DNA of 64,000 nucleotides from Diploptera punctata (Eukaryota; Arthropoda; Insecta; Blattodea; Blaberidae). Within the stretch, counting starts at the first letter, position 1. Each line of letters begins with the position of its first letter. The translations under genes were made by a program, and so were the position numbers. The stretch covers positions 17,095-81,094 of the forward strand of contig JASPKZ010009731.1 of NCBI GenBank assembly GCA_030220185.1, read 5' to 3'. The notes beneath the pieces are model-generated. The model made no database searches. It saw nothing but the letters and a program-made list of their open reading frames with translations, and was not told where the DNA came from. Below are positions 1-11,480 of the stretch, one piece after another.

Positions 1-500
1 TCTTTTTCCAAATCGTAGACCTTTTCCTAGCGTTTGTCTTATTTTGTCTCCGTCTTTAATCCGATGCTTCACCCTTGGGACTGCGAGCAATGTTTAAGAT
101 ACACCTTGAAGTGGGTTGCTAGCCCGTATTCATGGCGGGTTTATTATTCGGGGTTTCCTCCTTAGGCAGATTGCCTTCACCCAGCTCCAGAGCTCAGCCT
201 GCCCCCTTTATTTCGGAGTTGTCTCTCCTAGAAGGGTTGTCTTGCCGGACTAATGAACCCTATCTGCCCGTTTGTCAATCTACAAGGCAGTAGATGTAGA
301 GTTGCCTCTTCCGCAGGTACACCGTACCGAAGGACTCCTTCTCCGCTGTATCTGCCGTTGAGGTCTTCACCGTAACCCTGGCAAGGGGCCCTCACAAGGT
401 ACTATCAGCTGGGCAAGCTGAACCAAGGTTTTTTTACGAGGTGTTACTCCTCCCCCTCGCCCTTTTTCAACCTGACTTGGGACAGGCTATGGCGGGGTTG
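1..500 (-). mobile_element. GC-rich module, probable LINE 5' UTR fragment
   Basis: This stretch is clearly richer in G and C than the AT-rich DNA that follows and has no long open frame. Read on the minus strand it contains short phrases such as TTGTGAGGGCCC and GGGTTACGGTGAAGACC that resemble the untranslated 5' leaders of arthropod LINEs. It runs off the left edge of the window, so any downstream ORF lies outside. The assignment rests on base composition and general resemblance, not on an alignment; another dispersed repeat is possible. Confidence 0.35.
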
Positions 501-522
501 ATTTTAACATGACAATCAAAAT

Positions 523-616
523 CAATCACAGTCATGTGTCACCTCGATTTTATCAATTTGATTTTAACATAATAAAATTAAATTAATAAAATCGAGGTGA
601 CACACGACTGTGATTG
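523..616. repeat. Inverted repeat with 31-bp arms
   Basis: The arms are 523-553 and 586-616. They are reverse complements apart from one position and enclose a 32-bp AT-rich spacer. The core of each arm is GTGTCACCTCGATTTTAT or its complement. It could be a foldback end of a small DNA transposon, since part of it recurs near 50.4 kb. Confidence 0.75.
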
Positions 617-725
617 GTTGTAAATCAAAATTCATTGAAATGTGATTGGTCATTGACTCCCATTTGGGGCATGAGTTAAATACCGTACTCTTTGAAAATA
701 AATATTACTTGGCTCCAGTGTTATC
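586..725 (+). repeat. Dispersed repeat, copy 1 (mate near 50.3-50.43 kb)
   Basis: The phrases CGAGGTGACACACGACTG, GTCATTGACTCCCATTTGGG and the TTCATTGAAA region recur in the same order, diverged and in reverse orientation, at about 50320-50425. No coding sequence is visible. It is probably a non-autonomous element that carries the inverted repeat at its left side. Confidence 0.55.
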
Positions 726-1595
726 AATTTATTCTTGCATTATTTTCATAGTAGATCTTTTCATAGTAGATCTTTATTTAATGTTTTGTGTAATTTAATT
801 AAATTGGCACTGAAACTTATTTCGGTGCAGAAGAACGCCATAAAGATTTTTTTTTTTTTTACTTCTCTACTACTCTTTTACTACTGTTGAAAATCGGGCC
901 AATGCTCATGAATAAAAATCAATGCCTAGCAAAACTTCTTTCTAAAAATAACTATTCCTGAGAAATATGTAAATCTGTCTACTTGCAAAACTGAATGAAC
1001 TGTAGATATGATATTTTTGTTACATTTAGCCAATGGAATTCATATTCAAAATCTATGCATTTATATTACTTAAATCTTGTTTTGAGATCGCCGTAATGGA
1101 AGTCAAGTTTAAGGTTAAAATTGACGACAAATTTGTGTGCAAAATAAATTGCTTCAATGGAGATCCTCTACTATTGACGCGATGGGGATTGAAATAGATC
1201 GGTTACTAAAGGAATCCACAATAATCAGAAGACCACCGGGAATCTGATTAAAAAAATAATATATTACTGTAATTTAAACTCTCCTACCTTAACACGTGGT
1301 AACAAAGTGGTAAGAATTGATTCAAGATGTGGTTTGAATATTTTCACACCGTCATCGAAAACCACAAAATGAAACTGAAATCATAAAGGTAAGGGCCGTG
1401 ACCCAAGGAACCGGTTGTTGATATCTTCGCAATGCGTAACAGGATCTCGTGTGGGAGAGATCGCACACACTTGAAATTTCCTATTATAGCCCATGCTGAA
1501 ATATTTTACATTTTATTGTTAGGAATAATCAAATCGTTAACTTTAAACATTTTTTAAATACTTAATTTTATATTGAGCGCTTGAATATATTATAA
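726..1595. other. No recognisable feature
   Basis: AT-rich unique-looking DNA with short homopolymer runs such as poly-T near 847-860. No open frame, tRNA-like box or tandem repeat stands out. Confidence 0.5.
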
Positions 1596-1599
1596 ATCT

Positions 1600-1675
1600 G
1601 TCGTTGCATGGATCAGTAGATTACAAGCTTCCACTCCTACAGTCCTTGTTCGATTCCTAGAGGGGTAGAGTGTCG
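1600..1675 (+). mobile_element. tRNA-like SINE remnant
   Basis: A B-box-like TTGTTCGATTCCTAG at about 1647-1661 lies some 40 bp after an A-box-like TGGATCAGTAGATT. The spacing fits a tRNA-derived SINE head, but the stems are poor and no second copy was found in the window. Confidence 0.25.
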
Positions 1676-2560
1676 ATGTAGTTGTCTTCCTGCCATTCTA
1701 CTAACTTTACAACCGGAAATATCTGCTAATTATGCCTTTTAATGTGTGTTCAGTTTCTCTGCTCCGTGTGACAGGATATCGACCCAGAGCAATGGCTTGT
1801 AGGTATGTCTCGTGGCGGTTAAGTCATATAGAAGGAGGAAAGGTAAGAGTAAGCATACTGGATCACACGCGTAAGTTGTCAGTTGCTATTGTTGTGTGTA
1901 TTCATGTCTCTTCTGCAAATTCACTGATATCATTTTTTTTAAATAAAGTATGATGTCTTCTTTGTAATGAAATTCCAACCAGCGTTTGTCTTGATACCAT
2001 TTTGCCCGACAGCGGCATTTGAACACGAAATCTCCCAAATACGAGTCTGATTCAATTTCATTAGTCCCTCTAACTTTTATTTAAATATTTGTAAGGTTAA
2101 TTAAAGACAAACTCGCTGGTATTATAAACTGCGTGGGCATCTTGTTCTTCTTGTTCGTCTCCCCTTAATGCTATTAGGCGTCGAGATCAACTCGGACGAC
2201 CTAGTTCCTCCATCGGCTTATATCCCTTTTCTATCATTTCTCCCATCTTCTTCTTCGCTTTCATCCAATTATCTCCAATGTGTTTTCCCATTTTTATTTT
2301 ACTCTAGGTCTTCCACTTCCAGTTCTTCCCTGCGTTCTCATTTCCATTATTTGTTGGGTTTTCTTTCCGCTGACATACATATTGCATATATGCTCAAATT
2401 ATTTTAGTTGCCTCTCTTCAGTGACCTTTATTAATTGTCTTCTCCTGTGCAACCTTTCCTCTTATCATCTCGTTTCTCGTCCCGTCTTATTCATTTTCTT
2501 CTTAGGTACTTATATAAATGGATTGCGCACAAATGTGCAAAGATGATAACACAACAAGCA
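1676..2560. other. No recognisable feature
   Basis: AT-rich sequence. The short frames at 1732-1953 and 2168-2546 are low-complexity and show no domain or splice context, so I treat them as chance. Confidence 0.5.
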
Positions 2561-3522
2561 CTAACACTTTAACTTTTGTCTTGCGTAATCACAAATTGTT
2601 TTTGTTCTTTGTGTACATGTTTCGACGTGATATCTTTTGCATTTCTGTTCACACACTTCGCATACGCATGACATCTTCGGGTCATTGAATGTTTTATCTC
2701 TACACATTAGGTGGTGGAATCCATGTACGCTTAGTCTTGTGATGACGTGTCGTATCTGGAAATTTGCTTCTGTCCAGTTACTGTCTATCATCGCTCCGGT
2801 GCTGAAGAATTCCGGCCATACTTCCTCTCTTTTCCTGCGTAGTCTTTGTAGCGCATGCTTATAGGGTTCTGTGGTTGGTAGTAGGTATGCTGTTTTCAAG
2901 TCCTCGATAAGGAAAGTCTCGCTTGCCAGTAGGTACACTAGACGGCTTCTTGTCATTTTTGATACTCCTATTGTCCTTTTTATGTATGTAGCTTTCACTT
3001 TTTCCAGTGTGTTCAGATTATCTTCTGTAAGATGTGCTCATATGATTTCTATCCCGTAAGTTATTATTGGGATGATCTTTGCATTGAATAGTTTCATCGC
3101 TGATTCCAGACTTAGAGCTTGTATATTGCGTATATCATTTATTGCCATTATTGCTTGCGTTGATCTTTCTGCTAAGTATTTTGTGAAGCTTCTTCTTCTG
3201 GGTTGTAAAGTAATGCTTAGATATTTGAACTCCTTTACTATTTTGATCTTATCTTTGTCCAGTTTTATTTCTGTTTTGGCAGGGATCTTTCCTCCATTTC
3301 TGAACATCATAATTTCTGTTTTTTCTTTGTTTATATAGAAGCTGTGGGTTTTATACCATTCTTCCATAGTTGTTATGGCGTTCTGAAGTTTACTAATATC
3401 CGTTTATCCGATTACGATATCGTCTGCGTATGCATATACGAAAATTTCTTCTCCTAGGTCTTGTCTTTCCCTTGCCAGTTCTTCGGCTACCATTATGATA
3501 GTAATGGGCTCAATGGGTCTCC
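2561..3522 (-). pseudogene. 5'-truncated LINE reverse transcriptase, C-terminal half (LINE B)
   Basis: Read on the minus strand the piece begins with a QGDPLSPLL box near 3520. It continues to an intact YADDIV active-site box near 3410-3430 and then the thumb region in the frame 3367-3038. It ends in the frame 2998-2561, with a cysteine/histidine cluster CVCEVCEQKCKRYHVETC typical of the zinc-knuckle tails of some LINE ORF2 proteins. One frameshift after PLSPLL and stops around 3400 and 3010 break it. The element starts inside the palm domain, as expected for 5' truncation during target-primed reverse transcription, and abuts another LINE at about 3523. The clade is uncertain; a tail of this kind suggests an I-group or related lineage. 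Confidence 0.7.
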
Positions 3523-5600
3523 TTGTCTTCTTAGGTATTTCATTTCTATTGTTATTAGTTTACTTCGATGTTTATCTAATAGTGGGAGGCTTTCAGTTCC
3601 ATGTTGCACTATAGGATCTATAATAGATTTACTTTAATGTTAATGCAAACCTTTCTTCGCTACTATGATGTTACATGTTTCACATCGTGCAGCTGCAGTT
3701 CTATTCACGTGACTAAGCATCTCCTATATATCTTCCCATTTTAGTTCCAATACATTCAAAATTATCAACTTCTGTAATGTTTTCATTTCACATTTTATAA
3801 TTCATCCTTCTTGATGTTTCCCTCCATAAAACCCTCATAATTTTACCTTTTCAAACATTTATCGATATTCATTTTCTTTCCAATTCTTCTTGTCATTCAT
3901 TTACTGCCTTGTAATTATTGTTCTTGTATGTTGGCTACAAGGACAATGCCATCTCCATGAAGTAAAACTTGCAAGTAAAGTGGTCGTAGTTTCCAATTTT
4001 TCCTATTTTTATCCCGTGTTCTTCTCTTAGATATCTTGATTATTACATCCATAAATATGTTACAAATCAGGGGACTTAAGCTATCTCCCTGTTTAATTTC
4101 TTTTTTCATTACACATTCCTTTGATTTTTCTCCATCTAATGGTACAATTCTTACATGAAAATGTATGATGGCATGAATCAATATCGCTGATACACTCTTT
4201 GACGTTCATTACCTCCCATGTGTGTCTTGACGTTCATTACCTCCCATGTGTGTCTTGACGTTCATTACCTCCCATATGTGTCTTGACGTTCATTACTTCC
4301 CATGTGTATCTTGACGTTCATTACCTCCCATATGTGTCTTGACGTTCATTCCTCCCATGTGTGTCTTGACGTTCATTACCTCCCATGTGTGTCTTGACGT
4401 TCATTACCTCCCATATGTGTCTTGACGTTCATTACCTCCCATGTTTGTCTTGACGTTCATTACCTCCCATGTGTGTCTTGACGTTCATTACCTCCCATGT
4501 GTGTCTTGACGTTCATTACCTCCCATGTGTGTCTTGACGTTCATTACCTCCCATGTGTGTCTTGACGTTCATTACCTCCCATGTCTGTCTTGACGTTCCT
4601 TACCTCCCATACGTGTCTTGACGTTCATTATCTCCCATATGTGTCTTGACGTTCCTTACCTCCCATATGTGTCTTGACGTTCATTACTTCCCATGTGTGT
4701 CTTGACGTTCATTACCTCCCGTATGTGTCTTGACGTTCATTACCTCCCATGTGTGCCTTGTCGTTCATTACCTCCCATGTGTGTCTTGACGTTCATTACC
4801 TCCCATATGTGTCTTGACGTTCATTACCTCCCATGTGTGTCTTGACGTTCATTACCTCCCATGTGTGTCTTGACGTTCATTACCTCCCATATGTGTCTTG
4901 ACGTTCATTACCTCCCATGTGTGTCTTGACGTTCATTACCTCCCATGTGTGTCTTGACGTTCATTACCTCCCATGTGTGTCTTGACGTTCATTACCTCCC
5001 ATATGTGTCTTGACGTTCATTACCTCCCATATGTGTCTTGACGTTCATTACCTGCCCATGTGTGTCTTGATGTTCATTACCTCCCATGTGTGTCTTGACG
5101 TTCATTACCTCCCATGTGTGTCTTGATGTTCATTACCTCCCATGTGTGTCTTGACGTTCATTACCTCGCATGTGTGTCTTGACGTTCATTACCTCCCATG
5201 TGTGTCTCTTGATATTGAGTCAAGGCCTATAAAAGCGAAGCTTTGGTCGTTATTTTTCTCTTTATTCTTCTGTAATGTTGCCCTATTTATAAATATGTTA
5301 ACACGTGTTTGTCTTCGGGTCTGAAACCTGTCTCCTCTTCTTCCCTATCCGCTTTAACTTCTCTCCTCAGTCATATTTTTAAAAATTCGTATCTAGATGG
5401 GAGACATGTGACCGTACAGTTATTATAGTCAATGCTATTTCCTTTTTTATGGATTGGAATTATTATATTTACTTCGATTCCCTGGGAACTTATTTTCATT
5501 CCAAGCCTTCCGACATATCCTTTTTTTAGCTACTTCTTTTCCTCCGTATTTTGTAACTTTTAATGCTATTTCGTCTATTCCTGCTATTAATTAAGGCACC
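3523..5600 (-). pseudogene. Decayed LINE reverse transcriptase (LINE A) split by a minisatellite
   Basis: On the minus strand, 5600-5217 reads as the fingers/palm start, with AGIDEIALKVTKYGG matching the usual DEIPAELIK-SGG block of RTE-like RTs. The 28-bp array then interrupts. From 4190 to 3915 the RT resumes with KQGDSLSPLICNIFMD; the expected YADD box is degenerate and reads HGDG. The far end near 3640-3525 carries LPLLDKHRSKLITIEMKYLRR-like sequence, matching the LINE region after the palm. Many stops and shifts show an old dead copy. The two halves are one element because their order and frame type agree across the array. Confidence 0.65.
4196..5216 (+). repeat. 28-bp minisatellite, about 36 copies
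   Basis: The monomer is CTTGACGTTCATTACCTCCC plus ATGTGTGT. It repeats head to tail with substitutions (ATGTGTGT/ATATGTGT, CATTACC/CCTTACC) and a few 1-bp indels. The unit length is not a multiple of three and the array carries no gene. It lies inside a minus-strand LINE reading frame. Confidence 0.95.
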
Positions 5601-6919
5601 AAGTTTTGCACCTATATAATTTAAATAATAATTTATATTAATAGTTTAACTTTTGTTGGTGAATTTGGGATGATTAGAATCCCTATAGTGGATAATGATA
5701 TGCGTTTCCAGACTTGTACTTAAAATTAATTTATTTTACGATCTCATTCCTGTTTGTTATTATGGTTCCTAGGTATATGAATTCAATTACTGCTCAAAAT
5801 ATCCCGGATTTGTTGTTAAGTGCCATTACCCATTTAATAATGGATTTCTACATGATGTGGATATATATATATATATATATAGTTTTGTTGATAACTACTT
5901 TGTGTGTATGCATATGTGTGTGTGTTTTGAATTTATCGGCCAATATTATATCAACAGCTGATTAATGATAAGATGAACACTTTCTTAAAATTAAGTTATT
6001 TGATTGTGTGTTGTAATGTAGAACAATAGAAAAGGAGAAACAGCATTTCTTTCCTTAAACCTACTGTGTGTCTACTCGCATACTACTGTGTGTCTACTCG
6101 CATACTACTATTTGTGCCATTTGGACACATTCGAATAATTGTAACTAACATTTTACGAATCCCGAACTCCAATAAGATACTATAATAGTTTTTATCTCCG
6201 CCTTTTTTTGAAGTTGATGTAAAGTGCTATCAATGTATTTTCTAGAATGTGTCTCATAGTAAAATATTATCAATTACACAGTGATTTCTTCTAAATATAC
6301 ATTATGATCACCTACTGTGTCATCAATATAAGAAGTAAGCCTGACTACTAAACTCTTTGGCTGTTTAGCTACAGACCAGATGTACTTTAGCTATAGGATT
6401 TAAATATATCAATATTAGACCCAAATTGTTGACATAGTTTCTCATTTTTACACTTTAGGAGTCTATTAATAGAACGATTTCCATAGGATCTGCAGGTATT
6501 AAGTGGGGTGACATGTATTGGCCTTGCAGTTCTGGATGCTTGAATTGTAATTTAGAAATTTAGCTTTGTGAGATATCACAGTATAAATAGCTTATTTTTA
6601 GAAGGTCGTAAAATTGACTTGAGCCACAAGTAAAAATAGCACGTTAATCTCCACTGTACACATAGCTTATTGCAATGGTAAAGTCCAACGACTTAACCGA
6701 ACTTACAGCTATTGCAAGACAAACTGCGTCTAACTAGTGGCTTTACATTCACAGCAAAAATTATCATGAAAATTCGGCATTAAGAAATATTACTTGTATA
6801 TGTAACTTGTCCCATAATTCTTCGGTCAAATCATCGCAGAGTGTGGAGGAGTCCAAATAAGTGTTTTGAAATTAGGAATAAAGAAATAAACTAGGTGATG
6901 GACATAATTAGGGCAAGGA
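5601..6919. other. No gene seen; small (TA)n and a short tandem duplication
   Basis: AT-rich DNA with a (TA)n run at about 5860-5881 and a duplicated segment ACTGTGTGTCTACTCGCAT in two head-to-tail copies at about 6062-6104. Frames up to 83 codons here lack any domain. Confidence 0.5.
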
Positions 6920-6933
6920 TTTTAATACATTAA
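6920..6933 (+). repeat. Target-site duplication, left copy
   Basis: TTTTAATACATTAA here is repeated exactly at 17118-17131 and brackets the RTE family 2 element. A 14-bp perfect match fits target-primed reverse transcription. Confidence 0.85.
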
Positions 6934-6994
6934 CCCCACCTTGGGAGTGCAAGACCTTATAGTTGGTGGTGGGGTTTGAGTACCTCGATGACCC

Positions 6995-7052
6995 TGAGAG
7001 CTATGCCGGCGGTAGCGTAGCTACTGATAGGGTTTCCCATGCCGGACAGGTC
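6995..7052 (+). promoter_or_regulatory. Structured 5' leader motif of RTE
   Basis: CCTGAGAGCTATGCCGGC is followed by a hairpin GGTAGC-GTA-GCTACT (7011-7025), a mini-hairpin GGG-TTT-CCC (7030-7038) and a repeated ATGCCGG. The same arrangement sits at 23526-23584 in RTE family 1 with compensating changes in the first stem. Position and conservation suggest a 5' UTR RNA structure or internal promoter; the function is inferred. Confidence 0.5.
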
Positions 7053-7196
7053 AAAGGAGAGAGGTCAGACGAAGAAGAACTCCAGAAGAGGATATCCAAT
7101 GGCTTCTTAGGCGGATGAAGAGTTTGGAATCTCAACGGCGAAGAAGGCAGAAAAGATTACCTCAGGATAGGGAGCTGCTGCCTTGCAGGATGGGAA

Positions 7197-7739
7197 TTGG
7201 TCTTCCAAAGGCTAGGGGAAGACATCCTCGATTACAAATTACCTGGTCCTCCAGGTTGGGGGTTGGGCAGAGGGCTAGTACCCCGATCCTATAAAACAAA
7301 GCTTGCTACGTTTCCCAAGAAATTAGCCGGACGGATTAATAGGCATCGACTTTGGCTACGTAAACGGACTTTGGTATGCGGAACTTGGAATATACAAGGA
7401 ATAAGTGGAAAACTAGTAGAAGTAGTTAAAGAACTAGATACTCTGGATATGGATATAGTAGTTTTAAATGAGACAAAAAAGAAAGGACAAGGACAAGAAG
7501 TGGTTGAGGATTATATACATTTCTGGAGTGGAGTGCCAAAATCAGAGAGAGCAAAATCAGGAGTGGCTTTCCTCATAAAGAGGAAATGGAAATCTGGAAT
7601 AGTTAATTGGAAAGAAATAAGTGACAGGATAATTAAGATAACTATACGTACTCATGAAACTACTGTGGAAGTATTAGGGGTATATGCCCCAACAATGATG
7701 CTTCAGTTGATGAGAAAAGGGCTTTTTATGAAGATTTGA
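7197..7739 (+). pseudogene. RTE family 2 ORF, N-terminal endonuclease part
   Basis: This frame carries the start of an apurinic-like endonuclease/exonuclease/phosphatase (EEP) domain: CGTWNIQG, then VVLNETKKKGQG with the catalytic glutamate, and GVYAP at its end. The enzyme nicks the chromosomal target so that the RT can prime. The basic region before it (KLAGRINRHRLWLRKR) matches the minus-strand copy near 57.5 kb. A frameshift just after GVYAPT moves the frame to the next entry. The annotated first codon is only the first possible start (GTG); the real start is unclear. Confidence 0.7.
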
Positions 7740-8812
7740 GAGAAGTAATTGTTGATTGTGTGAATGGACATGAGCTCCTGCTAATGGGAGATTTTAATGG
7801 ACGTGTCGGTAGAAAAATTAATAGTAACATTGTTGGAGCATGGGGACAAGATACAGAAAATGATAATGGCAGGAGGTTGATTGAATTCTGTAAGGAGCAG
7901 GAATGTGTTATCATGAATACAAAGTTTAAACACAAGGATATACATAAATATACCTGGGTAAACCACTCCAGGAATTTGAAGTCTATTATAGACTACGTAA
8001 TAGTAAGACAGCAACGATTGATTAAAGTACAAGATGTTAGAGTACGGAGGAAGATAGAATGTGGATCGGATCAACATATTGTTGTATCAAAAATTGTGGT
8101 CCCAATGAAAACTAAATTAAAAACAACTAAAACTCAGAAAAATAAAGAAATGACTATTATAGATGACCCCAGATATTTGGTGCATCTATTACAGGAAGAT
8201 AGTGTACGCTATCTATATCAGGAAAGGCTGAACAATAGACTGAAAGTAGTAGAGGACGATTTGAATGCTGAAGGCCTGTATGATTTTTTAAAACATTGTG
8301 TTAATGGAGTAGCTGAGGAAGTGTTGGGAAGAGAGAGTAAAAGCGGAGGAAGGACAGAATGGATGACTGTGGAAGCACTGGAAATTATTAATGAAAAAAA
8401 GAAATTGTACTATAAATGGTTGAGCTCTAAGAGCGAAGAAGACCTACAGAAGTATAGAGAATACAACAGAAAGGCAAAGAAGGTTATAATAAAATGTAAA
8501 GAAGAATCATGGGAAAAAGTATGTGCTGAAATCGATCATTCATTAGGATACAGAAGATCTGCAGAGGCATGGAGAGTTATAAGGAGGATGAGGGCAGTTA
8601 ATAATCCATCAACAGCCTTAAATCTTGTGAATATGGAACAATGGGAGAAGCACTTTAAAAATCTGCTTGTTGAGAAAAGGAAGGGACAAAAATGTGAAAA
8701 TTTGGAGTATATGGACAATATATCGTCACGTATGGAACCTATTTTAGAGGAAGAAATAAATCAGGCACTGAAAAAGCAAAGAATGGTAAAGCCAGTGGAC
8801 CCAGTGGAATAA
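7736..8812 (+). pseudogene. RTE family 2 ORF, endonuclease C-terminus to RT start
   Basis: The frame continues the EEP domain with LLMGDFNGRVGR, HKYTWVNHSRN, IDYVIVR and the catalytic SDQH. It then runs through the linker rich in Lys and Glu to the RT entry region ending near KPVDPVE, where a frameshift occurs. The conserved GDFN and SD-H motifs support an endonuclease of the RTE type. The sequence is co-linear with 56590-57111 and 56548-56100 on the minus strand. It is one of at least three broken frames of a single original ORF. Confidence 0.75.
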
Positions 8813-9407
8813 TGACAGAATTATGGAAATATGCCCCCCTTATTAAAAAGACTTATCTGTAAAATGTTTAATCAGATTTTGGAGGGTGATGAAATACCAA
8901 AGGATTGGTGTCATATATAACATATATTCATAAAAAGGCCCTGGAAATTACAGTGTGATGTCATCCATGAGTAGAATTTTTAGCAGTATCATCACAAACA
9001 GACTTGAACACACTTTCGAAGGAAGAATGTTGGAAGACAAAGCAGGATTTACCAGAGGGAAATCATGCATGGATCACATTTTTAGTCTGAGACAGATAAC
9101 AGAAAAATCACATGCTAAGGGCGAGGAAATTCATTTGATATTTGTTGATTTAGAAAAGGCCTATGACTCAGTGCCAATCAACCAACTTTGGGATGCAATG
9201 GTTGATGTTGGTATCGATTAACCAACGATTTCACTTGTCCGACGGTTGTACCAGCAGTGTCAGGCTTCGGTTAAAGTGGGCAAGATGATAACCTCTCCAT
9301 TCAGAACTACTAAAGGCCTGCGACAGGGCTGTAGTATGTCCCCTAATCTGTTCAAAATATACATCCAGCATATATTGGAGCAGTGGAATCGATATTGTGG
9401 AGGCATA
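8813..9407 (+). pseudogene. RTE family 2 RT palm fragment
   Basis: After frameshifts near 8812, 8940 and 9221 the RT continues: AGFTRGKSCMDHIFSLRQ, FVDLEKAYDSVP (the first catalytic aspartate block) and KGLRQGCSMSPNLFKIYI. It ends at HILEQWNRYCGG, where the RTE1 insertion begins. The frame picks up on the other side of the insertion at 16292. The motifs are intact in sequence but not in one frame. Confidence 0.75.
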
Positions 9408-11408
9408 TTAGAATACTTATTTGATAGCCTTTCACGATATCATATGAAAATTGTCTTAGGAGATTTTAATGCAAAAGTTGGACGAGAAGATATATTCAAA
9501 CCAACAATAGGCAAATTCAGTCTTCATGAAGATAGTAACGACAACGGGGTTAGATTAGTCACATTTGCCACATCGAAGAATCTCGTTGTTAAGAGCACAA
9601 CATTTCAGCATAAGGATGTTCATAAATACACCTGGACGTCCCCAGATGGAGAAACTCGGAACCAGATAGATCATGTATTAGTGGATAAACGTTGGCACAG
9701 TAGCATCATCGATGTTAGATCAGTTAGAAGGGCAGACTGCAATTCGGATCATCATCTGGTCAGAGTGAAAGACAGACAACGGTTATCGCTTATGAGAGGA
9801 ACAAACGCTAAAGATGATTCTGAAAAATTTGAATTTAAAAACTTGAAAAATGATGAAATGCGGCAAGAATACCAAATCAAAATTGCTAATAGATTTGAAG
9901 TACTGGAATCTTCAGATGGCAATGTGGCAAACGAAGAAGAAACTGATATAAATAAAGAATGGGAGGATATAAGAGATACTATTAAATTGTCAGCATCATA
10001 AAGCATTGGTTGTTTAAAAAAGAGGCAAAACAAGAAATGGTTTGATGATGAATGTGCCGACATTGTAAAGAAAAGAAAGCTAGCAAAAATGAAATGGTTA
10101 CACGAGCCAAATGGGGTAAATTTAGAGCAAATGGGTAGTATTAGACGGGAAACCACCAAGTTACTAAAGAGTAAAAAGAGGGAATATTTGAGAGTGAAGA
10201 TTAATGATCTTGAAATGAATGCAAAAAATAGGAACATTAGAGAATTATATCAGGGAATTAGTATAGAGAAGAAAGGGTTTCAGGCTAGAAAAAAACATAA
10301 TTCGGAATGAAAATTGGGATATGATTGCAGATTCCAGGAGTATATTAAATAGATGGAAAAGTTACTTTAATCAGCTATTGAATGTACTTACAGAACAGGA
10401 CATTGAGGAGAATAATTTACAGACAGCAGAAATGCTAGTCGCAGAACCAAGTGCATTAGAGGTTGAAATGGCGATTGAAAAATTGAAGATGTATAAAGCA
10501 TCAAGTTCAGATGAGATCCCAGCAGAACTGATAAAATCAGGGGGACAAAAATTGATGGACAAAATACGCTGGTTGCTAACTATGATTTGGGAAAAAGAAG
10601 CTCTTCCAGATGAATGGAAGGAATCGATTATCGTACCAATTTATAAGAAAGATATAAAACTGATTGCAACTACTACAGATGCATCTCATTACTTTCAACT
10701 TCGTACAAAATTCTAACAAATATATTAGTAAGCAGACTTACTCATTTTAATGATGACATTGTAGGAGATCATCAATGTGAATTTAGAAGCAATAGGTCTA
10801 CAACAAATCAGATTTTTAGTATAAGACAGATTTTAGAAAAGAAATGGGAATATAATGATACTGTACATCAACTATATGTAGACTTCAAAAAAGCATATGA
10901 TTCAATTAAGAGGGAGAAGTTATATAGTATTTCTGCTGGAGTTCGAAATTCCTAAAAAGTTAATTAGACTTATACGAATGTGTCTAAATGGCACAAAGAG
11001 TAGGGTGCGTGTAGGCAAACAATTTTCGGACACTTTTGAAATCCAGAATGGGTTGAAGCAAGGAGATGCACTATCTCCTCTACTATTTAATTTTGTACTA
11101 GAGCATGCCATTAAATCTTTAGAGAATGAGGAAGGCTTACAACTCAATGGTATTAATAAGCTGTTAGTTTATGCTGATGATGTAGTATTATTGGTCGATA
11201 GCGAGGAAGTACTAAAGGACAGCACGCACACGCTATTGAGTAACACTAAGAAATTAGGACGGGAAGTAAATATCAATAAAACTAAATATATGGTCACACG
11301 TAGAAATTCATTATATAATGGAAATGGACAGCTAATGACAAATGAGGGAAATTTTGAGGAAGTGGTTGAATTCAAATACCTGGGAACAATAATCACAAAT
11401 AGGAATTT
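9408..11408 (+). pseudogene. RTE family 1 endonuclease-RT, broken copy (5' part)
   Basis: Frames at 9246-10001, 10089-10310, 10321-10716 and 10897-11408 together cover GDFNAKVGRED, the SDHH catalytic pair, the linker, the RT start (SSSDEIPAELIKSGG) and the palm with LKQGDALSPLLFNFVLEHA and the catalytic LLVYADDVVLL. Stops and single-base changes (for example TAA at 9999-10001 where the 24-kb copy has a sense codon) inactivate it. The frame is cut at 11408, just after YLGTIITNRN, by the CR1-group insertion. Confidence 0.75.
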
Positions 11409-11480
11409 TTTATTTAAGATTTATTTAGCCTGGTGGAGTTAAGGCCATGTGGCCTTCTCTTCCACTCACCAGGACAAACA
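11409..11480 (-). promoter_or_regulatory. Conserved 3' hairpin of the CR1-group LINE
   Basis: On the minus strand the tail reads GAGAAGGCCACATGGCCTTAAC and then TAAATAAATC. AAGGCC and GGCCTT form a perfect 6-bp stem with an ACAT loop. RTs of the CR1/L2 group recognise 3' hairpins of this kind. A diverged version is present at 57580-57645. Confidence 0.55.

Noticed and set aside
4196..5216. CRISPR array
   Set aside because: The 28-bp units are directly adjacent with no unique spacers, in a eukaryotic repeat context.
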